A stretch of DNA of 64,000 nucleotides from Kineosporia aurantiaca JCM 3230 (GCA_000719025.1 JODP01000021.1:144989-208988); one strand, 5' to 3'. Counted from the first letter of the stretch, positions 43,586-53,600 are shown. Notes: a model not told the origin generated them from the sequence alone. Translations and numbers: made by a program.

Positions 43586-45007
43586 TCAGGAAAGGTACTG
43601 GCTGAGGCCGCGCTTGAGGTACTGGCCGTGACCGATCCGGCCGGTGAAGGCGTCGTCCTCGACGATCACTTCGCCCCGGCTGATCACGGTGTCCACGTGC
43701 CCGTCGATCTCGAAGCCCTCCCAGGCGGAGTAGTCCATGTTCATGTGGTGGGTCTTGCCCAGCCCGATCGAGGTGTGGCCGTTCGGGTCGTAGATCACGA
43801 TGTCCGCGTCCGCCCCGGGCTGGACGACGCCCTTGCGGCCGTAGAGGCCGAACATCCGGGCCGGGGTGGTCGAGGTGATCTCCACCCAGCGCTCCAGGCT
43901 GATCTGCCCGGAGACCACGCCCTGGTACATCAGGTCCATCCGGTGCTCGACGCTGCCGATGCCGTTCGGGATCTTGGAGAAGTCCCCGATCCCGAGCTCC
44001 TTCTGGTCCTTCATGCAGAACGGGCAGTGGTCGGTGGAGACCATCTGGATGTCGTTGGTGCGCAGGCTCTGCCACATGTGGTCCTGGTGGCCCTCGGCCC
44101 GGGACCGCAGCGGCGTCGAGCAGACCCACTTGGCGCCCTCGAAACCCGGTGCGCCGAGCTGCTCCTCGAGGGAGAGGTAGAGGTACTGCGGGCAGGTCTC
44201 GCCGAAGATGTTCAGCCCGCGGTCGCGGGCGGCGGCGATCTGCTCGACCGCCTGCTTGGCGCTGACGTGGACCACGTAGAGCGGGGCCCCGGTCAGGTCG
44301 GCGATCATGATCGCCCGGTGGGTCGCCTCCTCCTCGGCCTGCCAGGGGCGGGTGAGCCCGTGGTAGTACGGGGTGGTGTTCCCGGCCTCGACCGCCTGCT
44401 GCACGAGAACGTCGATCATGGCGCCGTTCTCGGCGTGCATCATCATCATCGCGCCGTTCTCGGCGCCCTTCTGGAAGGCCCGCAGGATCTGCCCGTCGTC
44501 GCTGAGGAACACGCCCTTGTAGGCCATGAACAGCTTGAAGCTGGTCACGCCCTCGACGATCAGCTCGTCCATCGCCTTGAGGCTGGAGTCCTGCACGTCC
44601 GAGAGGATCTGGTGGAAGCCGTAGTCGATCGCGCAGTTGCCGGCGGCCTTCTCGTGCCAGAGCCGGTACTGGTCGAGCACCCCCTGCTCGGGGTACTGGA
44701 CCACGAAGTCGATGATGCTGGTGGTGCCGCCCCAGGCCGCGGCCCGGGTGCCGGTCTCGAAGGTGTCGCTGGCCTCGGTGCCGCCGAACGGCATCTGCAT
44801 GTGGGTGTGCGCGTCCACCCCGCCCGGGATCACGTACTTGCCGGCGGCGTCGATCACCCGGTCGACGTTCTTCTCGATCTCGAAGCCCAGCAGCGTGGAA
44901 CCCGGCTGCAGGACGGCCGCGATCGTCTCGCCGTCCACCAGCACGTCGGCCGTCGCGCGCCCGGTCGCCGAGACGACCGTCCCGTTCTTGATCAGCGTCT
45001 TGGTCAT
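43586..45007 (-). CDS. Dihydropyrimidinase / D-hydantoinase
   Basis: A 473-residue amidohydrolase. The HxH metal pair is in GGVDAHTHMQMPFGG, the carbamylated lysine in TSFKLFMAYKG, further histidines in MMMHAENG and VVHVSAK, and the aspartate region in STDHCPFC. It opens dihydrouracil or dihydrothymine to the N-carbamoyl amino acid. It lies five bases after the nitrilase-family gene and upstream of the oxidoreductase, giving a clear catabolic order. Confidence 0.93.
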   Translation of the reverse strand: MTKTLIKNGTVVSATGRATADVLVDGETIAAVLQPGSTLLGFEIEKNVDRVIDAAGKYVIPGGVDAHTHMQMPFGGTEASDTFETGTRAAAWGGTTSIIDFVVQYPEQGVLDQYRLWHEKAAGNCAIDYGFHQILSDVQDSSLKAMDELIVEGVTSFKLFMAYKGVFLSDDGQILRAFQKGAENGAMMMMHAENGAMIDVLVQQAVEAGNTTPYYHGLTRPWQAEEEATHRAIMIADLTGAPLYVVHVSAKQAVEQIAAARDRGLNIFGETCPQYLYLSLEEQLGAPGFEGAKWVCSTPLRSRAEGHQDHMWQSLRTNDIQMVSTDHCPFCMKDQKELGIGDFSKIPNGIGSVEHRMDLMYQGVVSGQISLERWVEITSTTPARMFGLYGRKGVVQPGADADIVIYDPNGHTSIGLGKTHHMNMDYSAWEGFEIDGHVDTVISRGEVIVEDDAFTGRIGHGQYLKRGLSQYLS

Positions 45008-45012
45008 GGCGA

Positions 45013-45861
45013 TCAGGGTTCCACGATCAGGCCGTAGGCGTCCGGCCGGCGGTCCCGGTAGAACTGCCAGTCGTCGCGCACCTCACGGATCTTGTCCAGC
45101 TCGAGGTCGCGGATCAGCACCTGCTCCTCGGTGGACGACCCGACCTCGCCGACGTAGTTGCCCTGCGGGTCGGCCACGTACGAGGTGCCGTAGAAGTCGA
45201 CCGCCTCGTCGCCGAACTCGTTGCTCTCCAGGCCGACCCGGTTCGGCACCAGCACGAAGTACCCGTTGGCGGCGGCCGCGCCGGTCTGCTCCAGCTCCCA
45301 GAGCCGGTTCGACAGGCCGGGTTTGGAGGCGTTGGGGTTGAACACGATCTCGGCGCCGGCCAGGCCGAGCATCCGCCAGCCCTCCGGGAAGTGCCGGTCG
45401 TAGCAGATCGTCACGCCGACCTTGCCGATCGAGGTCTGGAACACCGGCCAGCCCAGGTTCCCGGGCCGGAAGTAGAACTTCTCCCAGAACTTGTCCAGGT
45501 TCGGGATGTGGTTCTTGCGGTACTTCCCGACTACCGAACCGTCGGAGTCGACCACCACGGCGGTGTTGTAGTACACGCCCGGCATCGCCTCCTCGTAGAT
45601 CGGGAGGATCATCACCAGGTGCAGTTCCCTGGCCAGCGCGGAAAAGCGCTGCACCACCGGACCGTCGGCCGGCTCGGCGAACTCGTAGTACTTCTTGTCC
45701 TGGGTGATGCCGAAGTACGGCCCGTAGAAGAGTTCCTGGAAGCAGATGACCTGGGCGCCGTCGGCCGCGGCCGACCGGGCGAACTCCTCGTGCTTCTTGA
45801 TCATGGACTCTTTGTCGCCGGTCCAGGTGGTCTGGGTGATCGCGGCGCGGATGACGGCCAT
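45013..45861 (-). CDS. Nitrilase-family amidohydrolase, probable beta-ureidopropionase
   Basis: ATG 45861 with GGAAGG six bases upstream gives 282 residues. The catalytic triad is Glu43 (CFQELFYGPY), Lys116 (VGKYRKNHIP) and Cys153 (ICYDRHFPEG). With dihydropyrimidinase next door it should hydrolyse N-carbamoyl-beta-alanine to beta-alanine, CO2 and ammonia. It is the first gene of the operon. The frame is open upstream to 45933, but those residues are not family-like. Confidence 0.92.
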   Translation of the reverse strand: MAVIRAAITQTTWTGDKESMIKKHEEFARSAAADGAQVICFQELFYGPYFGITQDKKYYEFAEPADGPVVQRFSALARELHLVMILPIYEEAMPGVYYNTAVVVDSDGSVVGKYRKNHIPNLDKFWEKFYFRPGNLGWPVFQTSIGKVGVTICYDRHFPEGWRMLGLAGAEIVFNPNASKPGLSNRLWELEQTGAAAANGYFVLVPNRVGLESNEFGDEAVDFYGTSYVADPQGNYVGEVGSSTEEQVLIRDLELDKIREVRDDWQFYRDRRPDAYGLIVEP

Positions 45862-45953
45862 GGCGGTCCTTCCGGTAGAAGGGGCGTGCCTTGAGGGGAG
45901 CCATTGTGGTGATCGGCCGCGCAGGGCGTCCAACAGAAGTTTTACGCGGTCAC

Positions 45954-45968
45954 ATCGATAAAATCGAT
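45954..45968. promoter_or_regulatory. Perfect LysR-type operator ATCGAT-N3-ATCGAT
   Basis: ATCGATAAAATCGAT is a perfect inverted repeat with the T-N11-A pattern of LysR-type sites. It lies in the AT-rich 119-base gap between the LysR gene stop and the first pyrimidine gene start, about 95 bases upstream of the ATG. It is the obvious binding site for the adjacent regulator. Confidence 0.7.
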
Positions 45969-45980
45969 ACTAAAAATGAT

Positions 45981-46919
45981 TCACATGAACGAAACATGAT
46001 GTGCGGTTCTGGCCTCTACATGGGCCCGGCAGAGGGCGGCGAACGCCTGGGTGCGCCGGGTCGGCCGGGCATCCTGTCGGCGGGCCAGCAGCACGTCCAC
46101 GCCCGGCAGGTCGTCGAGCAGGGGCAGCGCGGTGACCTGCCCGCCGTTGTGCGTACCGGGTGGGAGAACCCGGTTCAGCACGGTGTATCCCTCGCGGGCG
46201 ACGAACGACCGGACCGTGTCGTAACCCCGCACCCAGTGCCGGACCCGGACATTCAGCCCGGCGGTCTCGAAGAGGCCGAGCAGGTACTCGCGGGTGTGCG
46301 GGAGATCGAGCAGCACCAGCGGCTCGTCGTTCAGGTCGGCGAGGTGGACCGGCCGCCCGCGGCGGGCGAGCGGGTGGTCGGCCGCCACCAGGACGTGCGC
46401 CGGCAGCGTCTCCAGTACCTCGGTCTCCAGGCCGGTCAATACCCCCATTCCGTAGAGCAGCCCCATCTCACAGGCTCCGGACAGCAGGGCCTGCCGGATC
46501 CGCTCCTGGTCGCCCTCGACCACCGAGACCTCGACCCGGGGGTGGCGGGCCTCGAACGTCCGCAGGATGTCGGGCAGGTCGACCGCCGCGATCGGTTCGT
46601 ACACCCCGATGACCAGGCGGCCGGCCAGTTCCTCAGCCTCCCCGCGGACCAGGCCGGGCAGCCGGTCCAGCTCCTCCAGCAGAGGGAGGGCCTCGCGCAG
46701 CAGCCGGCGCCCCGGATCGGTCAGGCTCAGCCCCTTGCGTGGGAGCCGGCGGAAGAGCGGCACCCCCATCGAGGCCTCGAGCTGGGCGATCGCCGAGGAC
46801 AGGGCGGACTGGGTGATGCTCAGCCGGCCGGCCGCCGCGGTCATCCCGCCCTCCTGGGCCACGACCGAGAAGTAGCGCAGCTGGTTCAGGGTGAAGTTCC
46901 GGTTCGGCTCGGTGCTCAT
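45981..46919 (-). CDS. LysR-family regulator of the pyrimidine operon
   Basis: ATG 46919 overlaps the stop of the kinase-like gene and gives 312 residues. The winged helix-turn-helix is FTLNQLRYFSVVAQEGGMTAAAGRLSITQSALSSAIAQLE, split across residues ~8-50. The effector domain follows from about 92 (GRLVIGVYEPIAAVDLPDIL). It is encoded just upstream of, and in the same direction as, the pyrimidine genes with an operator between. The co-inducer is presumably a pyrimidine catabolite (inference). Confidence 0.9.
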   Translation of the reverse strand: MSTEPNRNFTLNQLRYFSVVAQEGGMTAAAGRLSITQSALSSAIAQLEASMGVPLFRRLPRKGLSLTDPGRRLLREALPLLEELDRLPGLVRGEAEELAGRLVIGVYEPIAAVDLPDILRTFEARHPRVEVSVVEGDQERIRQALLSGACEMGLLYGMGVLTGLETEVLETLPAHVLVAADHPLARRGRPVHLADLNDEPLVLLDLPHTREYLLGLFETAGLNVRVRHWVRGYDTVRSFVAREGYTVLNRVLPPGTHNGGQVTALPLLDDLPGVDVLLARRQDARPTRRTQAFAALCRAHVEARTAHHVSFM

Positions 46920-47872
46920 CGGCGGGGCAGCCGGTTCAGCCAGTACTCGACCGGGTTCTGCCACTCCTGCGCGGCCGCGGGATCCCAGGCCAGCACGCCG
47001 GATTCACCGGATTCACCGGTGCTCAGTGCCCGCGCCCAGTTGTGGGCCCGTTGCAGGGGGGCGACCGCGACCACGGTGTGCAGCTCCTGCCGCAGTTCGC
47101 CGAGCGTCCCGAAGTCTGTGAAGGCTTCCAGATAGGCGTCTTCCAGCCGGGCGATCCCGGCCGCGTCCACCCCGTCCTCCTGGGCGAACAGCAGGGGCAG
47201 GTCCATCGTGCTGAACGGGTGCGCCACCGTGGAGTCGCCGAAGTCGAAGAACCGGTAGGCCCCGTCCGGGCCCACCGCCACGTTGTTGTCGTGCAGGTCA
47301 CCGTGCTGAACCGAAGGCGGAACGAGGGACGCGATCGGTCCGGTACCGGTCTTTTCCCAGCTTTCGGCCAGGACCCTGAGGCGATCGCGTTCGGCCGGGG
47401 GCAGTTGCCCGGCGCCGGTGAAGGCGCGGAGCATCTCCAGGTACTGTTTTGGACGCTCGTCCGGAATCCCTTGCCCCAGAAGCTCGTCCACGTGCTCCAT
47501 CATCGCCCGTTGTACCTGCGCGAACCGCTGCACCAGCGGGACCCAGACGGTTAGGTCGAAAGTCCCATTGCCGGGCCGGTCCCGCAGGACGGACCCTGCT
47601 GAGGCGACGATCAGCCGGTGGTGCTCCGGGTCGGCGGCCACCAGGTCCGGCACCAGATCGGGGCAGGCCCGGCGCAGGACGATGAGGAGGGCGGCCTCGT
47701 GACCGGTCGCGGCGGTGGAGCACTTGAGGAACAGGTCCGGCCCCGGCCCGCGCCCGATCCGCCAGGTGGCCGCCCAGGGGCGCAGTTTCACCGGCTCCGG
47801 CCGGACCGGCCCGAGAACGGTTCCGGCCCAGGTGGTGGCCGCGGTGAGGAGCTCGTCCAGCATGGGATTCAT
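46916..47872 (-). CDS. Aminoglycoside-phosphotransferase-like kinase
   Basis: ATG 47872 gives 318 residues with the APH/choline-kinase fold. The catalytic loop is VQHGDLHDNNVAV and the metal aspartate is in YRFFDFGDSTVAHP. The N-terminal lobe has DLFLKCSTAATGHEAALLIVL. The substrate is unknown; many such proteins are metabolite kinases and not resistance genes. It overlaps the LysR gene by four bases. Confidence 0.8.
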   Translation of the reverse strand: MNPMLDELLTAATTWAGTVLGPVRPEPVKLRPWAATWRIGRGPGPDLFLKCSTAATGHEAALLIVLRRACPDLVPDLVAADPEHHRLIVASAGSVLRDRPGNGTFDLTVWVPLVQRFAQVQRAMMEHVDELLGQGIPDERPKQYLEMLRAFTGAGQLPPAERDRLRVLAESWEKTGTGPIASLVPPSVQHGDLHDNNVAVGPDGAYRFFDFGDSTVAHPFSTMDLPLLFAQEDGVDAAGIARLEDAYLEAFTDFGTLGELRQELHTVVAVAPLQRAHNWARALSTGESGESGVLAWDPAAAQEWQNPVEYWLNRLPRR

Positions 47873-48039
47873 GGTGGCAGCCGGTACCGCCCGCCGACAC
47901 CGATTTTGGTCCGGGCCGGGAGGAGGTAGGGTCACCCGCACGATCATTGTCCAGTTGATGCGGGTATGCCTGGCATCGTTGTCAGGCGCGCCAGGGGGGC
48001 GTTCGCCACAGTTCTTGAGTTCTTGACGGGAGACGGTCG

Positions 48040-48957
48040 ATGCTCGACTCCAGGCGCCCCCACCCGGGGCAGGAGGCCGGGAACCGGTCCGGGCGTGCAC
48101 CGGGTCCGTCGTTCCGGCGGGAGAATCGCCGGCCGGACGGGGAGACCCCACGTCCGGCGGGTGCGCTCCGTTCGCCCTTGCAGGTTTCGCTCGGGATGCT
48201 GGTGCTGGGAGCGGGCGTCGCCTGCCTGGTCTTCGCCACGGTCGGGAACCAGGCCCAGCCGCCGCAGTCCCCGCCGGCCACCACCGTGACCATTGCCGGC
48301 CTGGCCGCCGGTAGCCCGACCGCGCAGGTCGTCCCGACCCCGCCGTCGGCCACCGCCACCCGGTCCAGCCCGCGGGCCTCCCGGTCGAAGGGCGGGAAGG
48401 CCACTCACCGGCCCACCGCCACCCGGTCCCACCCGGCGAAAACCGGTTCCCCCAATTCCGGTCCGACCAAGTCCACGTCCAAGTCCACCCCGAAGGCCGG
48501 AACGGCCTCGGCGAACACCGCGGCCGCGGTCGATCCGGCGGTGAATCTGGCGGCGTCCCGGCCGGTCCGGGCGAGCAGCCACGCTCAGGACTATGTGGCG
48601 TCGAACATCACTGATGGTGACGTGAACACCTACTGGCAGGCCGAATCCGGCTTTCCGCAGTCCGTCACGGTCGACCTGGGCCGGGTCCGGAAGATCGGCC
48701 GGATCGTGCTGTCCCTGCCGTCGGCCTCGGACTGGAACCGGCGTACGCAGACGATCGCGCTGGACGGCAGCCGCAACGGCGACAGTTACACCCAGGTCGC
48801 CTCGGCGGCGCTGTACGCCTTCGACGCGAACGCCTCGGGGGACGAGGTGACGGTGGCGGTTCCGGGTACCCGAACGCGCTACCTCAGGCTGACTTTCACC
48901 GCCAACGACGGCTGGCCGGCCGCCCAGCTGTCCGGCCTGCAGGTGCACTCGGGCTGA
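48040..48957 (+). CDS. Membrane-anchored discoidin (F5/8 type C, CBM32-like) protein
   Basis: A 305-residue protein. A basic Pro/Arg-rich cytoplasmic part spans about 1-47, one membrane helix about 48-70 (VSLGMLVLGAGVACLVFATV) and a long Pro/Ser/Thr/Lys linker runs to ~165. The discoidin-like jelly roll is marked by NLAASRPVRASS, ITDGDVNTYWQAE, PQSVTVDLGRVRKIGRIVL and TRYLRLTF. It binds sugars or wall polymers outside the cell and has no enzyme domain. Its architecture mirrors the ricin-type protein at 9.9 kb. Confidence 0.82.
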   Translation: MLDSRRPHPGQEAGNRSGRAPGPSFRRENRRPDGETPRPAGALRSPLQVSLGMLVLGAGVACLVFATVGNQAQPPQSPPATTVTIAGLAAGSPTAQVVPTPPSATATRSSPRASRSKGGKATHRPTATRSHPAKTGSPNSGPTKSTSKSTPKAGTASANTAAAVDPAVNLAASRPVRASSHAQDYVASNITDGDVNTYWQAESGFPQSVTVDLGRVRKIGRIVLSLPSASDWNRRTQTIALDGSRNGDSYTQVASAALYAFDANASGDEVTVAVPGTRTRYLRLTFTANDGWPAAQLSGLQVHSG

Positions 48958-48967
48958 GTCGCCACCG

Positions 48968-49984
48968 CTAGCGCAGCACCTCGGGTTCTGCGGTGCTCAG
49001 GGCGTAGGGCAGGCCGGTCTCGTCCAGCCCGGGGTGCACGACGGGGGAGGGGGTCGGGCCGTCGATCGGGCCGACCCCGGCGCCGGCGGCGCGCTCGCGC
49101 AGGTGCTCCAGTACCTGGTGCTCGCGCCGGCCGCGGCCGCCCGGCCGGGTGCTCTCCTCGGCCAGGAACACGGTGAGCTGGCCCTGTTGCTGCTCCACCG
49201 CCAGCACCCGGAACCGGGAGGTGGCGGTGAACAGCACGGTGTCGGCGTGGCCGACCAGAAGTGGGGTGTGGCGCCCGGACTCGGACCAGATCACGTAGTC
49301 GACGAGCGGGCCGGTCCCGATTCCGCCGGCCGGGAAGGCGTGCCGGTCGGCGCGGACGAAGGCCGGCTCGATCAGCACACTGCCGGGGAAGAAGGCGTCC
49401 AGGGCGATGGTGCCCCGGTGGGCCCGGTGGAAGACCGCGCCGTGGTGCACCGGCAGCCGGTCCAGGCCGGAGATCAGGCAGGCGGTGATCGCCCGGTCGT
49501 CGGGCTCGGCCGGGCCGTTGCGCAGCCGGACGTCCAGTCCGGTCAGGGCGCCGCGCAGATAGGCCCGCAGCACGGCCAGTTCCTCGGCGATCACCCCGGC
49601 CGAGGCGTTCATCAGCATTCCGCGCAGTTCCGGCGGCCGGACCTCGATCAGGCGGAGCACCTCGGCCCGGTCGGCCTCCAGTTCCGAGCCGATCCGCCGG
49701 CGGCAGTCCCGGCGTTCTTCGGCGGTGCTCTCGTGACCGGCGGCGACCAGCGGCGCGAACCGCCGGGTCTCGAGCACCAGCAGCGGGGGAGCCGGGTCGG
49801 CGACGTCGCGCGGGGGGTCGGTCGGGTCGTCCAGCCCGGTCAGGCCGGCCGGGGCGTCCGGAGCCGACCGGGGCACCGGGTCGGGGGCGGCGGCCGGGCG
49901 CGGGCGGGTGCCGATGCCGATCAGCGTGACGCCGACCGGGATCAGGATGATCGCGGCGATCACCGCGATCTGCTGGGCGATCAT
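48968..49984 (-). CDS. Membrane-anchored protein with possible ADP-ribosyltransferase-like fold
   Basis: A 338-residue protein with an N-terminal helix (about 5-27, IAVIAAIILIPVGVTLIGI) and Pro-rich linker. A helical region spans about 75-165. The C-terminal part runs AVFHRAHRGTI, FFPGSVLIEPAFVRADR, and then ADTVLFTATSRFRVLAVEQ. This strand order and the F-x-V-L ending resemble the ART fold of actinobacterial T7SS-linked proteins, but the catalytic ExE is not evident. A degenerate or different fold cannot be excluded. It abuts the ECF sigma gene exactly (stop 49985, start 49984). Confidence 0.45.
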   Translation of the reverse strand: MIAQQIAVIAAIILIPVGVTLIGIGTRPRPAAAPDPVPRSAPDAPAGLTGLDDPTDPPRDVADPAPPLLVLETRRFAPLVAAGHESTAEERRDCRRRIGSELEADRAEVLRLIEVRPPELRGMLMNASAGVIAEELAVLRAYLRGALTGLDVRLRNGPAEPDDRAITACLISGLDRLPVHHGAVFHRAHRGTIALDAFFPGSVLIEPAFVRADRHAFPAGGIGTGPLVDYVIWSESGRHTPLLVGHADTVLFTATSRFRVLAVEQQQGQLTVFLAEESTRPGGRGRREHQVLEHLRERAAGAGVGPIDGPTPSPVVHPGLDETGLPYALSTAEPEVLR

Positions 49985-50569
49985 TCAGCTGGCCCGAAGG
50001 CCGCTCTCCAGGGCGCTGCCGCGCAGCGTGCGCAACGCGTAGAACAGCCGGCTCTTCACCGTGCCGACCGGGATCCCGAGGACGGCGGCGGCCTCGGCGG
50101 CCGTCCGGTCCTTCAGGTACACCTCTTCGAGCACCGCCCGGTGTTCCGGCCAGATCGAGTCCAGCATGTCCCGCACCACCATCCCGACGAGAATCTGGTC
50201 TGTCCCGTCCGTCCCATCTTGCCGCATTGGGGTGTCGTGATGCTGCAACTCCACCTCGGAGGGTCGCACGGCCCGCATCCGGTGCCCGTCGACCGCGATG
50301 TTGTAGGCCACCCGGCGCAGCCAGGAGTTCACCGAGCCGTGTTCCGGGGTGAGCCGGTCGATCCGCCGCCAGGCCCGGACGAAGGTCTCCTGGATCACGT
50401 CCTCGGCCCGGCCGGTGTCCCCACCGACCAGCCGGGTGGCGAAGGCGAGCAGGGCCGGCCGGTGGGTCCGCACCAGCTCGACGAAGCGCTGCTCGTCCTC
50501 GGTCCGGGACTCGTCCGTGGGGCACGCTGAGAGGGATACCGGCCGCATCTGGTCCGTCATCTGCACCAT
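49985..50569 (-). CDS. ECF sigma factor
   Basis: A 194-residue sigma factor from ATG 50569; ATG 50560 is an alternative. Region 2 includes RAEDVIQETFVRAWRRID at about 55-72 and SVNSWLRRVAYNIAVDGHR. Region 4 includes HRAVLEEVYLKDRTAAEAAAVLGIPVGTVKSRLFYALR. No anti-sigma factor adjoins it; the protein encoded next has a membrane anchor and could play that role (inference). It lies downstream of eccC, with a GC-rich hairpin gap (50570-50691) between them. Confidence 0.88.
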   Translation of the reverse strand: MVQMTDQMRPVSLSACPTDESRTEDEQRFVELVRTHRPALLAFATRLVGGDTGRAEDVIQETFVRAWRRIDRLTPEHGSVNSWLRRVAYNIAVDGHRMRAVRPSEVELQHHDTPMRQDGTDGTDQILVGMVVRDMLDSIWPEHRAVLEEVYLKDRTAAEAAAVLGIPVGTVKSRLFYALRTLRGSALESGLRAS

Positions 50570-50691
50570 GAGGCGAGATTCGCAAGAATCGTCACTTCCG
50601 AACCATGGGGAGTGCCCCCGCCCCGGGGGGCTGCGCCCCCGAGAAGATTGGGGGCAAACCCCCCTTGCGCCCTCGGGGACGCTGAACCGGT

Positions 50692-53600
50692 TCAGGCGTC
50701 GGCATTCTCCGGGACCGGCAACGGGACGAATCCGGTCTGGATCATCCGGCTGCCCCGGCGGGTGCACAGGAGCGCCCGCCCGGGCGGCAGGTGGCGGGCC
50801 TTCACGCCGCCCAGCAGCGGGCCCTCGCTGGGCGGGCAGGACAGCGCCAGATCGGGCGTGTTCAGCTCCTGCAGCCGGCGCAGCAGCGGGTCCATCGACA
50901 TCCGCATCACCCCGGACGCCCCTCGGGCCAGCACCATGGTGAGCCCGATGTCGGCGGCCTGGGGCAGCAGCGGGGCCAGCCGGGCCAGCGGGTTCTCGTG
51001 CCCGGCGAGCAGGTCGTAGTCGTCCACCAGGACGAACAACAGTGGGCCCTTCCACCAGTCCCGGCGGCGCAGCTGGTCCGGGGTGACCTCAGCCCCCGGC
51101 AGCCGCGGCCGCAGACCGCTCTCGGCGTCCTCCGCGGCCGCCTTGGTGCTGTCCATCGACACCGAATAGCCCAGCCGGTACTCCTCCGGGATCACGTCGA
51201 ACAGCTGACGCCGGTAGTCCACCGCCATGATCCGGGCCTGGGCCGGGCTGAACCGGGTGACGATCGCCCGGGCGATCAGCCGCAGCAGGTTGGACTTCCC
51301 GCTCTCGTTGTCGCCCAGCACGGTCAGGTGCGGCAGCGACCGGAAGTCGTGCCAGACCGGCCGCAGCTGGGTCTCGTCGATCCCGAGCGCGACCCGCAGC
51401 TCCCCGTCCGGGTCCGGCAGGTCGGTCACCGGCAGCACGCCGGGCAGGGTCCGCACCGGCCGGACCGTCGGGCCGGGCCAGCAGTCCACCACCGTGGTGA
51501 CCAGTTCCCGGGTGCCGTGGGCCAGGTTGGTGATCTCGGTGCGCCCGTCGATCCGCGGCAGCGCGGCGATGAAGTGCAGCTTGCCGTCGGTCAGGCCGCG
51601 GCCGGGCAGTTTCGGCACCTGGGCGGCGGCCCGCAGGTCGATCCCGGACTCCACCGGGTCGCCCAGCCGCAGCTCCAGCTTGGTGCCGATCTTGTCGCGC
51701 ATGGTGTGGTGGATCTCCGACCAGCGGCCGGCCGTGAGCAGCAGGTGCACCCCGTAGTTCAGGCCCCGGCCGGCGATGTCCCGGACCGCCACCTCGGCCG
51801 CCTCGAACTCCTGGCGCAGGGTGAACCAGCCGTCCACGACCAGGAACAGGTCGCCGAACTCCTCCTCGGGCACGGCCCCGGCGGCCACCTGCTGGCGGTA
51901 GAGGTCCAGGCTGGTGATGTCCAGGTCGGCGAACCGGCGCTCGCGGGCGGCCAGGATCGAGGTCACCTCGGCGATCGTCCGGTTCACCCGGTCCGGGTCG
52001 TGCCGGCCGGTCACCCCGCCGACGTGCGGCAGGTCGGCGATCGCGGTCAGGCCGCCGCCGCCGAAGTCGAGGCCGAAGAACTGGACCTGCTTCGGCGAGT
52101 GGGTCAGGGCCAGGCCGCTGATCACCGAGCGCAGCAGGGTGCTCTTGCCGCTCTGCGGGCCACCGGCTATCCCGATGTGCCCGCCGACGCCGGCCAGGTC
52201 CAGGGTGAGCAGGTCGCGGATCTGCTCGAACGGCTTGTCGATCAGGCCGACCGGAACCTTCAGCAGGCTCTCCGGCCCGGCGTCGACCGGCCGCAGGCCC
52301 AGTTCCGGGTCCGGCAGCAGCGGCGGGAGCACCTGGTCGAGGGTGGGCGGCTGGTTCAGCGGCGGCAGCCAGACCCGGTGCGCGGGCGGCCCCTGGTCGA
52401 CCAGCCGGGAGGCCAGGACCTGCATCACCGAGGTGGCCACGGGACCCTCGTCGGAGTCACGCGGGCCACTGTCGGCCCGGGCCGGCTCGGTGATCGGCAG
52501 ATGGTCGGTGGAGTAGGCGACGACCTGGCTCTCGATCACGTCCTGGTGCACCCGGGCCGAGCGCAGCCGGTAGGCGCCGGACACGTAGGCGGCCTTGAAC
52601 CGGGTGATGGTGGCGACGTCCGAGCGCAGGTAGCCGTTACCGGGGGCGGACGGCAGTTCGTAGGCGTCCGGCACGCCGATCACCGAGCGGGACTCCATCG
52701 CCGAGAAGGTCCGCAGCCCGATCCGGTAGGAGAGGTGGCCCTCGAGCTGGTGGATCCGGCCGTCGTCGAGCCGCTGGGAGGCCAGCAGCAGGTGCACGGC
52801 CAGCGACCGGCCCAGTCGCCCGATCATCACGAACAGCTCGATGAAGTCGCTGTGCGCGGCGATCAGCTCGCTGAACTCGTCGACCACGACGAACAGGGTG
52901 GGCATCGGGTCGAGCGGGGCGCCCTTCATCCGGGCCTGCTCGTAGTCCCGGACCGAGCTGAAATTGCCCGCCGCGCGCAGCAGTTCCTGCCGGCGCACCA
53001 GCTCGCCGCGGATCGCGTCGCGCATCCGGTCGACCAGTGCGGCCTCGTCGGCCAGGTTGGTGATCGTCGCCGAGACGTGCGGCAGCACGTCCAGGCCGGC
53101 GAACGTGGCCCCGCCCTTGAAGTCGACCAGGACGAAGTTCAGGGTCTCCGAGGAGTGGGTCGCGGCCAGCGCCAGGACCAGGGTGCGCAGCAGTTCGCTC
53201 TTGCCCGACCCGGTGGCGCCGATCAGCATGCCGTGCGGGCCCATCCCGCCCTCGGCCGACTCCTTGATGTCCAGCACGATCGGCGAGCCGTCGGCGGCCA
53301 CCCCGATCGGCACCCGCAGCCGGTCGGTGACCGAGCGGCCGGCCCACTCCTTGCGGGCGTCGAACTTCTCCAGGTCCTTGATGTTCAGCAGGCGGGGCAG
53401 GTCCAGGTCGGCGCTCAGACCGTCGGTGGTCTCGCCGCCCTCGCCGGTCCGGTGCTGGGCCAGCAGCCGGGCCAGGGTGGTGACCCGGCGCAGCGACAGG
53501 GCGTCCGGCTCGGCCAGCCGGCTGCGGACCGGGCGGCCGACCCGGTCCTTCTTCACCATCTCCACCCCGTCGTCGGCCAGTTCCAGCGTCAGCAGCGACT

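Noticed and set aside
46916..47872. Aminoglycoside resistance phosphotransferase
   Set aside because: Only the general kinase fold is visible; context with a LysR regulator and catabolic genes gives no support for a resistance role.
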